Part shown: positions 45,977 through 54,606 of the stretch, piece after piece
Layout: every line of letters starts with the position of its first letter
Numbering within the stretch: position 1 is the first letter of the stretch
Assembly: GCF_007293315.1 (NCBI RefSeq)
Contig: NZ_VLXZ01000016.1
Coordinates: forward strand, 1 to 64,000
Direction of reading: 5' to 3'
From: Alkalicoccobacillus porphyridii
GTDB lineage: Bacteria > Bacillota > Bacilli > Bacillales > Bacillaceae_D
Length of the DNA stretch: 64,000 bases
The notes under the pieces: model-generated
What the model saw: the letters and a program-made list of their open reading frames with translations, nothing else
Database searches by the model: none
What the model was told of the DNA's origin: nothing
Program-made: the position numbers and the translations under genes

Positions 45977-46708
45977 TCATTTCCCTTTAGCTAGATATAC
46001 ATAGATATCACGCAATGTGCGAAAGCCCATCTCCTCAGCCTTCAACAAATTAGAACGCCACAGTTTAGCTGCAAGCACTGCATCAGCCATCGCATGGTGG
46101 CGATTTTGAGTTTCAATTTGATAATAAGCACAGCACTCATCAAGCGTTACCAGATTCTCATCCGGCGCAACCACTCTCGTCAAAAAAGAAGTATCCACTA
46201 GTCTGTGCTGAAACGTTAGCCTTAGCGTTTGCCACGTGGCATGCGCCATAAATCGTTTCTCGTGACTTGCATGATGTGCCACCAGAGTGGATTCTCCCAT
46301 AAACTGATAAAAGGAAGGCAATACTTCTGCAAGTGTTGGAGATGCAACTAATTCTTCATTCGTTAACCCTGTTAAAGCAAGAATTTCCTCAGACGGTTGC
46401 TTTTTGGGCTGCACCGTTGAATAAAAGGTATGTTCCTCTCTAATCTCTACGCCCTTCATTTTGATAGCACCTATTGAAAGAATACTATCCCCCACATCGG
46501 GATTAAATCCACTGGTTTCAAGATCAAACACTACAAATGGAAGGGTTAAAAGTGGTTGATCAATGACATCATACTGCTTTAATTGCCGCTGGATTTCACG
46601 AACATGTGCCAACTGATCCGCTCTAGATTGCTGCTGCGACGATGTATATATACCAGGACTTAATTTAGTCGATAGCTGCTTCATAAGCTGAATCATATTG
46701 TTCATCAT
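45977..46708 (-). CDS. DnaQ-like 3'-5' exonuclease (DEDDh)
   Basis: 243 residues. The exonuclease domain covers about 55-235: FDLETSGF (Asp/Glu), AHHASHEKRFM, and HHAMADAVLAAKL (His/Asp). No polymerase domain. The first 50 residues are helical. It starts seven bases after the GlnD-like gene, and such an exonuclease/DUF294 pair is common in other bacteria. The substrate is unknown; a role in DNA or RNA processing is assumed from the fold only. Confidence 0.88.
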   Translation of the reverse strand: MMNNMIQLMKQLSTKLSPGIYTSSQQQSRADQLAHVREIQRQLKQYDVIDQPLLTLPFVVFDLETSGFNPDVGDSILSIGAIKMKGVEIREEHTFYSTVQPKKQPSEEILALTGLTNEELVASPTLAEVLPSFYQFMGESTLVAHHASHEKRFMAHATWQTLRLTFQHRLVDTSFLTRVVAPDENLVTLDECCAYYQIETQNRHHAMADAVLAAKLWRSNLLKAEEMGFRTLRDIYVYLAKGK

Positions 46709-46715
46709 AATGGAT

Positions 46716-47726
46716 TTACTCTCTCCCCACGACTTTTTCTATCTTATGGTAAAGCTCTCTCCCCTCTTTAATCCATTCTTTAAGCTGTTTCTTTTCTTCT
46801 GAAGAGAGCTTAGAAACCTGAAGATGATGGATGAAGTCATAGTCATCAATAGACTGTTGCCATAAAAGTCGTTTCTCGAGCAACTTCTTATAAGAAGGCT
46901 CTAGCTTTTTTATGGCATCGTGTTCATCTGAAATGTGCTGAAACCGCGATAACGTCTCAGCGGCTTCTACCTCTTCCTTAATAGCTAAAAGCCTAAGGCC
47001 ATTCACGTATGGAAATAGGGCAAGCTGCTTTAAATCAAAGGTTCCCTTATATTTCCCCGAGGTTTCTGTAAGTAGTTGACCAAACAGGCCAATCCCGTTA
47101 CGCAGACGCCCAGTGTTATGTTTAAAACGGTCAAGAAGCTCAGGATTGTTAGTTACTTCAGCAAAAATGATGTGTTTAAGCTCAGACAGATAATTCTCTT
47201 CACCCCAAACGACTCTGCCATCATAAAAGGTTAATAAATAGCGAAGGTTCTCCCACGTATCCTCGCGTAACCACCCTTTAATTTGTTTGGCAAAATCCTC
47301 CCTTGATTTGCACCATTTTTTATTTGAGGCCATCACATTTCCATCGCATCGCTCGTATCCTACTGCCTCTAAAGCTTCCACAATATTTTCTCCAAGAGTT
47401 AAGAAATAAGACTGTAAATCTTGATCCTCGTCTTCATCTGATTGATCATAGATAATACCGTGATCCTGATCACTCCAATAGAGCTGTTCCGCCCGTCCTG
47501 CACTACCCATAACAAAGAAAGTAAAGTGAGTGGGAATCGTTCCCCACTCACTTTCTGTTTTTTCAATAGCAATCTGAATGGTTTCTTTTGTTAACTTTTC
47601 ATGGAGCTCGTGAACCTTTTGAATGGATGGTTCAATGTTCTTCATGTCAGATAAACGTTTTTGGTATAGTTCGTCTAATCGACTCTGCCAATTACCATCT
47701 TGTTTTTTTGAAGGCAGTCCACTCAT
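46716..47726 (-). CDS. GlnD-like nucleotidyltransferase (DUF294)
   Basis: 336 residues. The nucleotidyltransferase motif GSAGRAEQLYWSDQDHGIIY (about 74-93) carries the catalytic Asp pair, followed by the helical DUF294 C-terminal domain. There is no HD or ACT domain, so it is not full GlnD, and no CBS domains. It starts 11 bp after amt, in the spot where many bacteria have the PII gene glnK. A link to nitrogen sensing is suggested by this position and by the GlnD fold but is unproven. Confidence 0.85.
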   Translation of the reverse strand: MSGLPSKKQDGNWQSRLDELYQKRLSDMKNIEPSIQKVHELHEKLTKETIQIAIEKTESEWGTIPTHFTFFVMGSAGRAEQLYWSDQDHGIIYDQSDEDEDQDLQSYFLTLGENIVEALEAVGYERCDGNVMASNKKWCKSREDFAKQIKGWLREDTWENLRYLLTFYDGRVVWGEENYLSELKHIIFAEVTNNPELLDRFKHNTGRLRNGIGLFGQLLTETSGKYKGTFDLKQLALFPYVNGLRLLAIKEEVEAAETLSRFQHISDEHDAIKKLEPSYKKLLEKRLLWQQSIDDYDFIHHLQVSKLSSEEKKQLKEWIKEGRELYHKIEKVVGRE

Positions 47727-47737
47727 TAGGACCTCCC

Positions 47738-49021
47738 TTAAGCACCTGTCTTTTTCTTGTCTACTTCAGCTTGCATATTCTCAGGATAGCCGTAGCTACC
47801 ATGCTCACTAATATCAAGTCCCATAATCTCTTCTTCCTCGGTAACACGAAGTCCACCAAGAATGGCTTTAATTCCTAGTAGAAGAAGATACGAAGCAATA
47901 AAGGCGAACGCGCCACAAGCAACTACACTGATGATTTGAACTCCTAGTTGAGAAAATCCACCACCGTAGAATAATCCTGCTAAGCCGCCATTCATTTCTG
48001 CTAGCTCAGGTGTAGCAAAGAATCCTGTTGAAATCGTACCCCAGACACCAGCAACACCGTGCACGGAAAGAGCAAAAATCGGATCATCAATTCTTGCTTT
48101 ATCAAAGAACTTCATACTGAAGAATACAATTAATCCACCAATTGTACCAATAATAACAGCCGCCCACGGTGCAACAAAGGCACAAGATGCTGTGATTGCT
48201 ACAAGACCAGCCAACGCACCATTTAACATTGTCGGAACATCTGACTTACCTGTTACAGCATATACGATGAATAGTGCAGCAATGGCACCAGCACCTGCAG
48301 CTAGCTGCGTGTTTAATGCAACGTAACCGAAGAATCCATCTGCAACTCCACCCGTACTACCTGCGTTAAATCCAAACCAACCTACCCAAAGGATCAATAC
48401 CCCGAGTGCAGTAAACACTTGGTTATGTCCAAAAATTTCATTAGCTGTACCATCTTTATTAAAACGACCAAGACGTGGTTTAAGTAGAATGGTTGCAGCA
48501 AGTGCTCCCATTGCTCCTGTTAAGTGAACCACGGTTGAACCTGCGAAATCTTGTTTACCAAGTGATGATAACCAGCCTGCATCACTCCAAATCCAGTGTG
48601 CCACAAGCGGATACACAACTGCAGAGAACGCGATGGCAAATAATACATATGCTGCAAGCTTTCCACGTTCAGCAAAACCACCAAAAGCAATCGTTAAAGC
48701 AATCGCTGCAAATGTAAGTTGAAAGAAGAAGTCAACCGAACCAGTTGTTCCTTCTGCATCAAAGCTCGTAAAATCTCCAAAGAAAAAGTCTGATAAACCA
48801 ATAATTGCATTTCCTTCACCATATATAAATCCATATCCTACTGCCCAAAACACGAGGGATGCAATACCCACTGTAAAAATAGTTTTACCAGCAATATGCC
48901 CCGCATTTTTCATTCGTGTTGAACCAGCTTCAAGTAAAATAAATCCACCTTGCATAAAAAGTACTAAAATTGCAGCTACCGTTAACCATACATTATTCAT
49001 AAGAAAAATAGGATCGTTCAA
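47738..49021 (-). CDS. amt: Ammonium transporter Amt
   Basis: 427 residues with 11 hydrophobic segments. The family core includes GFILLEAGSTRMKN, STVVHLTGAMGAL (first pore His) and SVHGVAGVWGT (second pore His). The start is TTG 49021 with AAAGGGG upstream. No glnK lies nearby. A TnrA/GlnR-like box sits about -49 relative to the predicted start point (49086-49136), so nitrogen limitation should induce it. Confidence 0.95.
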   Translation of the reverse strand: MNDPIFLMNNVWLTVAAILVLFMQGGFILLEAGSTRMKNAGHIAGKTIFTVGIASLVFWAVGYGFIYGEGNAIIGLSDFFFGDFTSFDAEGTTGSVDFFFQLTFAAIALTIAFGGFAERGKLAAYVLFAIAFSAVVYPLVAHWIWSDAGWLSSLGKQDFAGSTVVHLTGAMGALAATILLKPRLGRFNKDGTANEIFGHNQVFTALGVLILWVGWFGFNAGSTGGVADGFFGYVALNTQLAAGAGAIAALFIVYAVTGKSDVPTMLNGALAGLVAITASCAFVAPWAAVIIGTIGGLIVFFSMKFFDKARIDDPIFALSVHGVAGVWGTISTGFFATPELAEMNGGLAGLFYGGGFSQLGVQIISVVACGAFAFIASYLLLLGIKAILGGLRVTEEEEIMGLDISEHGSYGYPENMQAEVDKKKTGA

Positions 49022-49085
49022 GTTCGTTTCGCCCCTTTCAATCTTTTACTTGCGTAAAGATAGTTGACATCTCTTGTCACCCCTA

Positions 49086-49136
49086 ATTATACGTTTCTAC
49101 AAAGGCTTCGCTACTTCCATGGCAGATTACCTAACA
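49086..49136 (-). promoter_or_regulatory. amt promoter with TnrA/GlnR-type box
   Basis: TGTTAGGTAATCTGCCA (complement of 49120-49136) fits TGTNA-N7-TNACA with one mismatch. A TATAAT -10 (49086-49091) follows, with its centre 39-40 bp from the box centre, which puts the box near -49, the usual place for TnrA activation. The -35 is poor, also typical of such promoters. The 277-bp gap to the CotF-like gene has no ORF. Confidence 0.7.
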
Positions 49137-49298
49137 TTATTTCTACTCTTCAGAAATAACTGAATATTTACTTTCCCTTGTACGCTCGCATGATAATGCG
49201 CTTTCATTTTTTATTAAAAAATATCGTATGTATACTCAATTTTAAGACACATTAATGAATGGACTATAATGTCCTTATAAAAAGGAGGCCGTCTTTTC

Positions 49299-49949
49299 AT
49301 GAATAGCTTACCGAACCAAAACCAAGCAAACCAAACTCAATCTGCTCAGGTCCCACCTAAAATGAACCATGGCGGACACGAATTATTTGACTGTCACGAG
49401 ATCATTGCCGGTATGATTAACGTGATGGATCAATATATGATGTTCCGTTCATTTATGAAGGATCAAGAGCTCATTGAGATGCTCGACCGTCAATATTCAT
49501 TTATCGAAAGCCAATACAATTTAATTGTAGAAGCCTTCAGCACAGGTCAAAAACCCTCTGGTTCAACTGGCGTCTACAAGATGACCCAAAGTCATGATGT
49601 TACCTTTGGAATCAAACCATCACAGCCAAAAAAACCGAACCAATCTCTAAACGAGATAAAAGAAGCAGGGTTATCAGCACATATGCTTGGACTATTGAAA
49701 TCGGAAGCTTCTCTTATTGGAATGGCTGCATGTGAAATTACGAATCCCGTTGTCCGCCGCGTGCTAGCAGACACCATTCCAAACTACATTGAAATGGCAT
49801 ACGAGGTTTTCCTTTACCAAAATAAACACGGGTACTACCAGGTTCCACAACTGACTGCCCAAGACACACAAGCCATGACCCAGGCATACGTACCAGCTAC
49901 GCAACCAGTACAAATGCCAACAGCAAAATCAAATCAAATGTTGCAATAA
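49299..49949 (+). CDS. CotF-family spore coat protein
   Basis: 216 residues. Two ferritin-like helical pairs typical of the CotF domain (HEIIAGMINVMDQYMMFRSFMKDQELIEML-type helices and SEASLIGMAACEITNPVVRRVL) between Gln/Asn/Pro-rich ends. Coat association is inferred from family. AAGGAGG precedes the ATG. It is convergent with the AbrB-type gene across the 1.36-kb array F. Confidence 0.88.
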   Translation: MNSLPNQNQANQTQSAQVPPKMNHGGHELFDCHEIIAGMINVMDQYMMFRSFMKDQELIEMLDRQYSFIESQYNLIVEAFSTGQKPSGSTGVYKMTQSHDVTFGIKPSQPKKPNQSLNEIKEAGLSAHMLGLLKSEASLIGMAACEITNPVVRRVLADTIPNYIEMAYEVFLYQNKHGYYQVPQLTAQDTQAMTQAYVPATQPVQMPTAKSNQMLQ

Positions 49950-49952
49950 ATG

Positions 49953-49998
49953 AAGAACCCCCACTAAGGTCAGTGCACTGGCCGTAGTGGGGGTTCTT
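49953..49998. terminator. Terminator after the CotF-like gene
   Basis: AAGAACCCCCACTA and TAGTGGGGGTTCTT form a perfect outer stem with a nested CAGTG/CACTG hairpin. Confidence 0.8.
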
Positions 49999-50056
49999 GG
50001 TTAAGAGTGAAGAGGGATTGAAGAAGGTTTGTTTTCTCTTGGTGAAGGTGTTTGCT

Positions 50057-51296
50057 TCTTGCTATACCGTCTGCTGCTCTTGGTATGTAGGCTTTTCTTC
50101 TTGATATGAGCCTTTGCTTCTTGCTAAATGCTCCGTTTCTCTTGGTATGCGAGTTTTTCTTCTTGGTAAGAGCTCTGGCTTCTTGCTATATGCCCCGCTC
50201 CTCTTGGTATGCAGGCTTTTTCTCTTGGTAAGAGCTCTGACTTCTTGCTATATCGTCCGCTTCTCTTGGTATGAAGGCTTTTTCTCTTGGTAAGAGCCTT
50301 TGCTTCTTGCTAAATGCTCTGCTTTTCTTGGTATGCGAGTTTTTCTTCTTGGTATGAGCCTTTGCTTCTTGCTAAATGCTCCGCTCCTCTTGGTATGCGG
50401 GCTTTTCTTCTTGGTGCAGCTCTGGCTTCTTGCTATATCTCCAGCTTCTCTTGGTATACAGGCTTTTCTTCTTGCTAAGTGCTCCGGCTTCTTGCTATAT
50501 CGTCCGCTTCTCTTGGTATGCAGGCTTTTCCTCTTGCTATAAGCTCCGGCTTCTTGCTATATCGTCCGCTTCTCTTGGTATGCGGGCTTTTCTTCTTGGT
50601 ATAAGCCTTTGCTTCTTGCTAAATGCCCCGCTCCTCTTTGTATGCAGGCTTTTTCTCTTGCTATGAGCTCCGGCTTCTTGCTACATCGTCCGCTTCTCTT
50701 GGTATGCAGGCTTTATCTCTTGGTAAGAGCTCTGGCTTCTTGCTATATGCACCGTTCCTCTTGGTATGCAGGCTTTTCCTTTTGCTATGAGCTCTGGCTT
50801 CTTGCTATATCATCCGCTTCTCTTGGTATGCGGGCTTTTCTTCTTGCTATGAGCTCTGGCTTCTTGCTATATGCCCCGCTCCTCTTGGTATGCAGACTTT
50901 TCTTCTTGCTATAAGCTCTGGCTTCTTGCTATATGCTCCGCTCCTCTTGCTATGCAGGCTTTTCCTCTTGCTATGAGCTCCGGCTTCTTGCTATATGCCC
51001 CGCTCCTCTTGGTATGCAGGCTTTTCTTCTTGCTATGAGCTCTGGCTTCTTGCTATATGCCCCGCTCCTCTTGATATGCAGGCTTTTCTTCTTGCTATGA
51101 GCTCTGGCTTCTTGCTATATGCCCCGCTCCTCTTGATATACAGGCTTTTCTTCTTGCTATGGGCTCTGGCTTCTTGCTAAATCGTCGGTTTCTCTTGGTA
51201 TGCAGGCTTTTCTTCTTGCTATGAGCTCTGGCTTCTTGCTAAATCGTCCGTTCCTCTTGGTATGCAGGTTTTTCCTCTTGCCCATGCTTCATCTTC
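50057..51296 (+). repeat. Array F: twenty 62-bp superunits of the TCTTGSTA family (1.24 kb)
   Basis: Each superunit holds three units of 21, 21 and 20 bp whose heads are TCTTGCTA or TCTTGGTA (a few TCTTGATA). Superunit starts recur at 50057, 50119, 50181, 50243, 50305, 50367, then after a single 1-nt deletion at 50428, 50490, 50552, 50614, 50676, 50738, 50800, 50862, 50924, 50986, 51048, 51110, 51172 and 51234. Head choice (GG versus GC) varies from unit to unit while length does not. Sixty units in total. ORFs across it are leucine-rich artefacts in changing frames, since 62 is not a multiple of three. Apart from the CotF terminator it fills the whole convergent gap. Confidence 0.95.
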
Positions 51297-51310
51297 TCAA
51301 TTCTGCAGTC

Positions 51311-52345
51311 CTAAGTCGATTCCACGGGCTTAGCAAACCACTTTATTAAAAAAGGCAACGCGACAAACAAACTTAGTACTCTCAGCATCTGCAGAGTGGC
51401 GACGAGGGTTGAATCCAACTGCAGTGAGAGTGCGGTGGCTGCCATTTCAGCTGCTCCTGCTGGAACAATGCCGAGCATAGACTCGCTAAAGGAGATGCTT
51501 GTGACGAAAAAGAAGAGAGCTGCTAGTGATAGGCTGCCGACAAAATATAGAAGCATAGCCAGTGCGCTGACTTTTCCAATTCTTAAAAGCTCGGAAAGGG
51601 TCTCACGGTCGAATCGCATTCCGAGTACGGCTCCCATTAATCCTTGAGCAATACCTGGAATGAGTGAGGGCATTGAGTATTGCGGGATGACCCACGTATG
51701 AGCAGCGAAGCCTAAACCAATGCTGACAAAAATGATTGCTCCCGGAAAGGGGATGCGTCCCCCGAGTTGCATAGAGAGTAGAGCGACAACTCCCACCGTG
51801 AGGATAACAACGATCCAGCCTGTGATCGACAGAGCGGGTTGGCTGATTGTTAAGTCACTGCGACCATTTGAAAAAAGTCCTGCTATAAGCGGAATAATCA
51901 TGACAAACAAAGTGATTCTGGTTGTGTGAAAGGCGGCGACTATACGTTGATCGGCACCATATTGCTCACTTACGGCGATGACCTCTGAAGCTCCCCCCGG
52001 CAAACAGCAAAAAAAGGCCGTATTTGCATTAAGTCCAGACCACTTCTGAAAATATTTCCCGAGCAACATTCCAAGAAATATGGTAATGAAAATAGAAATC
52101 AACAAAGGGATGATCAATCCCCCATATGTAACAAACCGCTCTAATATCACGGTAAAGCCAATATTAGTCCCGATGATTGCCAACACAAAAGAAAAGTAAG
52201 ATCTAGAAAAGATGATTTTTTTGATTGCAAATGAGCAAACAATGCCAAAGATAAGCGCTCCTAACAACCAGCCTGCAGGAACCTGTAGTGCATTAAAGAC
52301 CCATCCGCACATCAGCGCGGATAAAATATATATCAGCTTATACAA
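51311..52345 (-). CDS. AbrB-type integral membrane protein (PF05145-like)
   Basis: 344 residues from TTG 52345 (GGGGGG seven bases before; TTG 52351 is too close). About ten hydrophobic segments in two related halves; FFCCLPGGASEVIAVSEQYGAD in the first half and GIVPAGAAEMAATALSLQLD in the second are the paired signatures of this family. Despite the name it is unrelated to the AbrB transcription factor. Function unknown. Divided from ung by 30 bp in the same orientation. Confidence 0.88.
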   Translation of the reverse strand: MYKLIYILSALMCGWVFNALQVPAGWLLGALIFGIVCSFAIKKIIFSRSYFSFVLAIIGTNIGFTVILERFVTYGGLIIPLLISIFITIFLGMLLGKYFQKWSGLNANTAFFCCLPGGASEVIAVSEQYGADQRIVAAFHTTRITLFVMIIPLIAGLFSNGRSDLTISQPALSITGWIVVILTVGVVALLSMQLGGRIPFPGAIIFVSIGLGFAAHTWVIPQYSMPSLIPGIAQGLMGAVLGMRFDRETLSELLRIGKVSALAMLLYFVGSLSLAALFFFVTSISFSESMLGIVPAGAAEMAATALSLQLDSTLVATLQMLRVLSLFVALPFLIKWFAKPVEST

Positions 52346-52375
52346 TGACAAGCCCCCCTTTGTACCACTTTCCTG

Positions 52376-53044
52376 TTATGTGAGTTCCCATTGAATGGGT
52401 TCCATTCCTTGTTCCGTTAACCATGTATTAATGGTTGAGAATGGGCGACTCCCAAAAAAGCCTTTGTACGCAGAGAAAGGACTTGGGTGAGGGGCTGTTA
52501 GTATTAGATGCCTTGAGTTGGTGACTCTTTCTCCCTTTTCTCCTGCATGTCTTCCCCAAAGCAGAAAACAAACAGGCTCTTCACGCTCATTCAAACAATC
52601 AATGACCTTATTTGTGAAATGCTCCCAGCCTAGCCCCCGATGTGAGCCTGGTTCACCTTTGCGGACGGAGAGAGCTGTATTAAGCATTAACACTCCTTGT
52701 TTTGCCCATGGCTCTAAATAACCGTGAGTTGGAGGGGTTATTCCTAGATCGGTTTGAAGCTCTTTATATATATTTTTTAGCGAAGGCGGGACCTTCACAT
52801 CCGGCTGCACAGAGAAACTTAGACCATGCGCTTGTCCAGGGCCATGGTATGGATCTTGTCCAATTATGACAACTTTCACGTCCGGATAATCGGTAAAATG
52901 CAGGGCATTAAATAAATCATGCATCGGTGGGTACACTGTCTGATTAGAATATTCATCCTTTAAAACTTCCCGAAGTTTTAAATAATAGGGCTTATTAAAT
53001 TCCTCTCCCACTAAATCATTCCACGAATTATGCAGAACACTCAT
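52376..53044 (-). CDS. ung: Uracil-DNA glycosylase, family 1
   Basis: 222 residues. The water-activating loop GQDPYHGPGQAHGLSFSV and the minor-groove loop HPSPFSAYKGF are intact. It removes uracil from DNA to start base-excision repair. AGAGGTG precedes the ATG. A terminator lies between it and the upstream YjiH gene. Confidence 0.98.
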   Translation of the reverse strand: MSVLHNSWNDLVGEEFNKPYYLKLREVLKDEYSNQTVYPPMHDLFNALHFTDYPDVKVVIIGQDPYHGPGQAHGLSFSVQPDVKVPPSLKNIYKELQTDLGITPPTHGYLEPWAKQGVLMLNTALSVRKGEPGSHRGLGWEHFTNKVIDCLNEREEPVCFLLWGRHAGEKGERVTNSRHLILTAPHPSPFSAYKGFFGSRPFSTINTWLTEQGMEPIQWELT

Positions 53045-53103
53045 GTTGTGCTGACACCTCTTTTATTTCCATTGTTTCTTCAGTATATCATGTGATGCAA
53101 ATG

Positions 53104-53140
53104 AAAAAGTGGCTTCGAGGTCTGTCCCTCAAAGCCACTT
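53104..53140 (-). terminator. Intrinsic terminator after the YjiH-like gene
   Basis: AAGTGGCTT and AAGCCACTT with inner GAGG/CCTC, then five Ts on the minus strand. Confidence 0.85.
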
Positions 53141-53155
53141 CGCTACTAATATATT

Positions 53156-54514
53156 TTAAAAGAAAATATGTGCCATCATAACAATGATAGGTAATGTAAT
53201 GATTGTACGAATCAAAAAGATAAGCACTAAATCAAGAAAATTAACAGGTAGCTTAGACGCTAATAGTAAGCCGCCAGTCTCAGATAAGTAAATTAATTGC
53301 GTCACTGACAAACAAGCAATGATAAAACGAGTCATTTCACTTTCAATTCCACCAGCAAGTAGTGCTGGTAAAAGCATATCTGCAAAGCCAATGACCATTG
53401 TTTGCCCTGCAGCTGCAGCCTCTGGCACCTGCATTAGCTCAAGTAGCGGTACAAACGGAGCACCCACCCATGTAAAAAATGGAGTAAGCTCTGCTACAAT
53501 TAATGCCAATGTTCCGATAGCCATAACAACCGGAATAACTCCCAGCCACATATCCAACACGTTTTGCAGCCCGTTTTTCACATGAGCCATTGGGTTCGTT
53601 GTTTTTGAAGAAACTTTCATTGCACGATTAAAACCAACCGCTAATAAATTTGTCCCTTTCGGAAACACTTCATCCTCAGATGTAGAATGATCAATGTAAG
53701 TATCCTTTTTTCTCGATAGTGGCGGAATCCGAGGTGAAATGATCGCTGCGGCTAAGCCAGCAAGGACAATCGTTCCATAGTATTGCCAGAACATATGTTG
53801 AAGTTCTACATACGATAGGATAACAATGGTGAACGTAATGGAGACTACAGAGAAGGTAGTCGATACAATGGCTGCCTCACGCTTAGTATAGTGTCCTTGT
53901 TCATACTGCTGATTACTTAGTAGGACTCCAACCGTTCCGTCTCCCATCCAAGATGCCAAACAGTCTACTGAAGAACGTCCAGGTAATTTAAACAAAGGTC
54001 TCATTAGTCTGTTTAGCAAAGCACCACAAAGCTCTAACAGACCAAAATTCAATAGTAATGGGAGCAAAAGACCGGCAAACAAAAAGACAGCAAATAGAAT
54101 TGGTAGTAAATCATCATACACAATGGTACCCGTGTAATCTCCCCACACTGCTTCTGGTCCCCATTGAAGGTATGTCATAAGTCCAAAAATGGCTCCAAGC
54201 AAGCGAATAACAACCCAAAGAGGTCCAACAACAAACAATCTCTTTAAGAAAGCACTTTGCATAATAAAAACGGGTTTTGAAATAGAAATAATCATGGTTG
54301 CGATTGCAGAGATTAATAGAACACTTAATAGAATTACTGGCATCGCATTACCTAATAGATTACTAAGCACTTCTGCTAAATAAGCTACGGGTAACGTAAT
54401 TCCGTCTTCACCCTCTAGCGGCACCATAAATAAGAAAATACCAATCAAAGAAGGAATTAAAAAAACTAATAAGTTCCGAACTGAAAAATAACTTGGCTCT
54501 TGTAATGAGTTCAT
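53156..54514 (-). CDS. YjiH-family membrane protein with nucleoside-recognition Gate domains
   Basis: 452 residues with about ten hydrophobic segments. The Gate signature appears twice: WMGDGTVGVLLSNQQYEQGHYTKREAAIVSTTFSVVS and the C-terminal MVIGFADMLLPALLAGG. The family relates to spore-maturation proteins SpmA/B and nucleoside transporters, but substrate and role are unknown. AAGGGG precedes the ATG. Confidence 0.85.
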   Translation of the reverse strand: MNSLQEPSYFSVRNLLVFLIPSLIGIFLFMVPLEGEDGITLPVAYLAEVLSNLLGNAMPVILLSVLLISAIATMIISISKPVFIMQSAFLKRLFVVGPLWVVIRLLGAIFGLMTYLQWGPEAVWGDYTGTIVYDDLLPILFAVFLFAGLLLPLLLNFGLLELCGALLNRLMRPLFKLPGRSSVDCLASWMGDGTVGVLLSNQQYEQGHYTKREAAIVSTTFSVVSITFTIVILSYVELQHMFWQYYGTIVLAGLAAAIISPRIPPLSRKKDTYIDHSTSEDEVFPKGTNLLAVGFNRAMKVSSKTTNPMAHVKNGLQNVLDMWLGVIPVVMAIGTLALIVAELTPFFTWVGAPFVPLLELMQVPEAAAAGQTMVIGFADMLLPALLAGGIESEMTRFIIACLSVTQLIYLSETGGLLLASKLPVNFLDLVLIFLIRTIITLPIIVMMAHIFF

Positions 54515-54606
54515 ATATATATACCCCTTAAATTATTTAGAAGGATTGTCAGATAATGTTCCTAAAACCTAAACACCCCTAGATAATTATACATAAAAAT
54601 TTATAT

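Noticed and set aside
50300-51180. Several overlapping leucine-rich frames of 60-100 codons across array F
   Set aside because: They follow the repeat in changing frames because 62 is not divisible by three, lack ribosome-binding sites and have no family resemblance.
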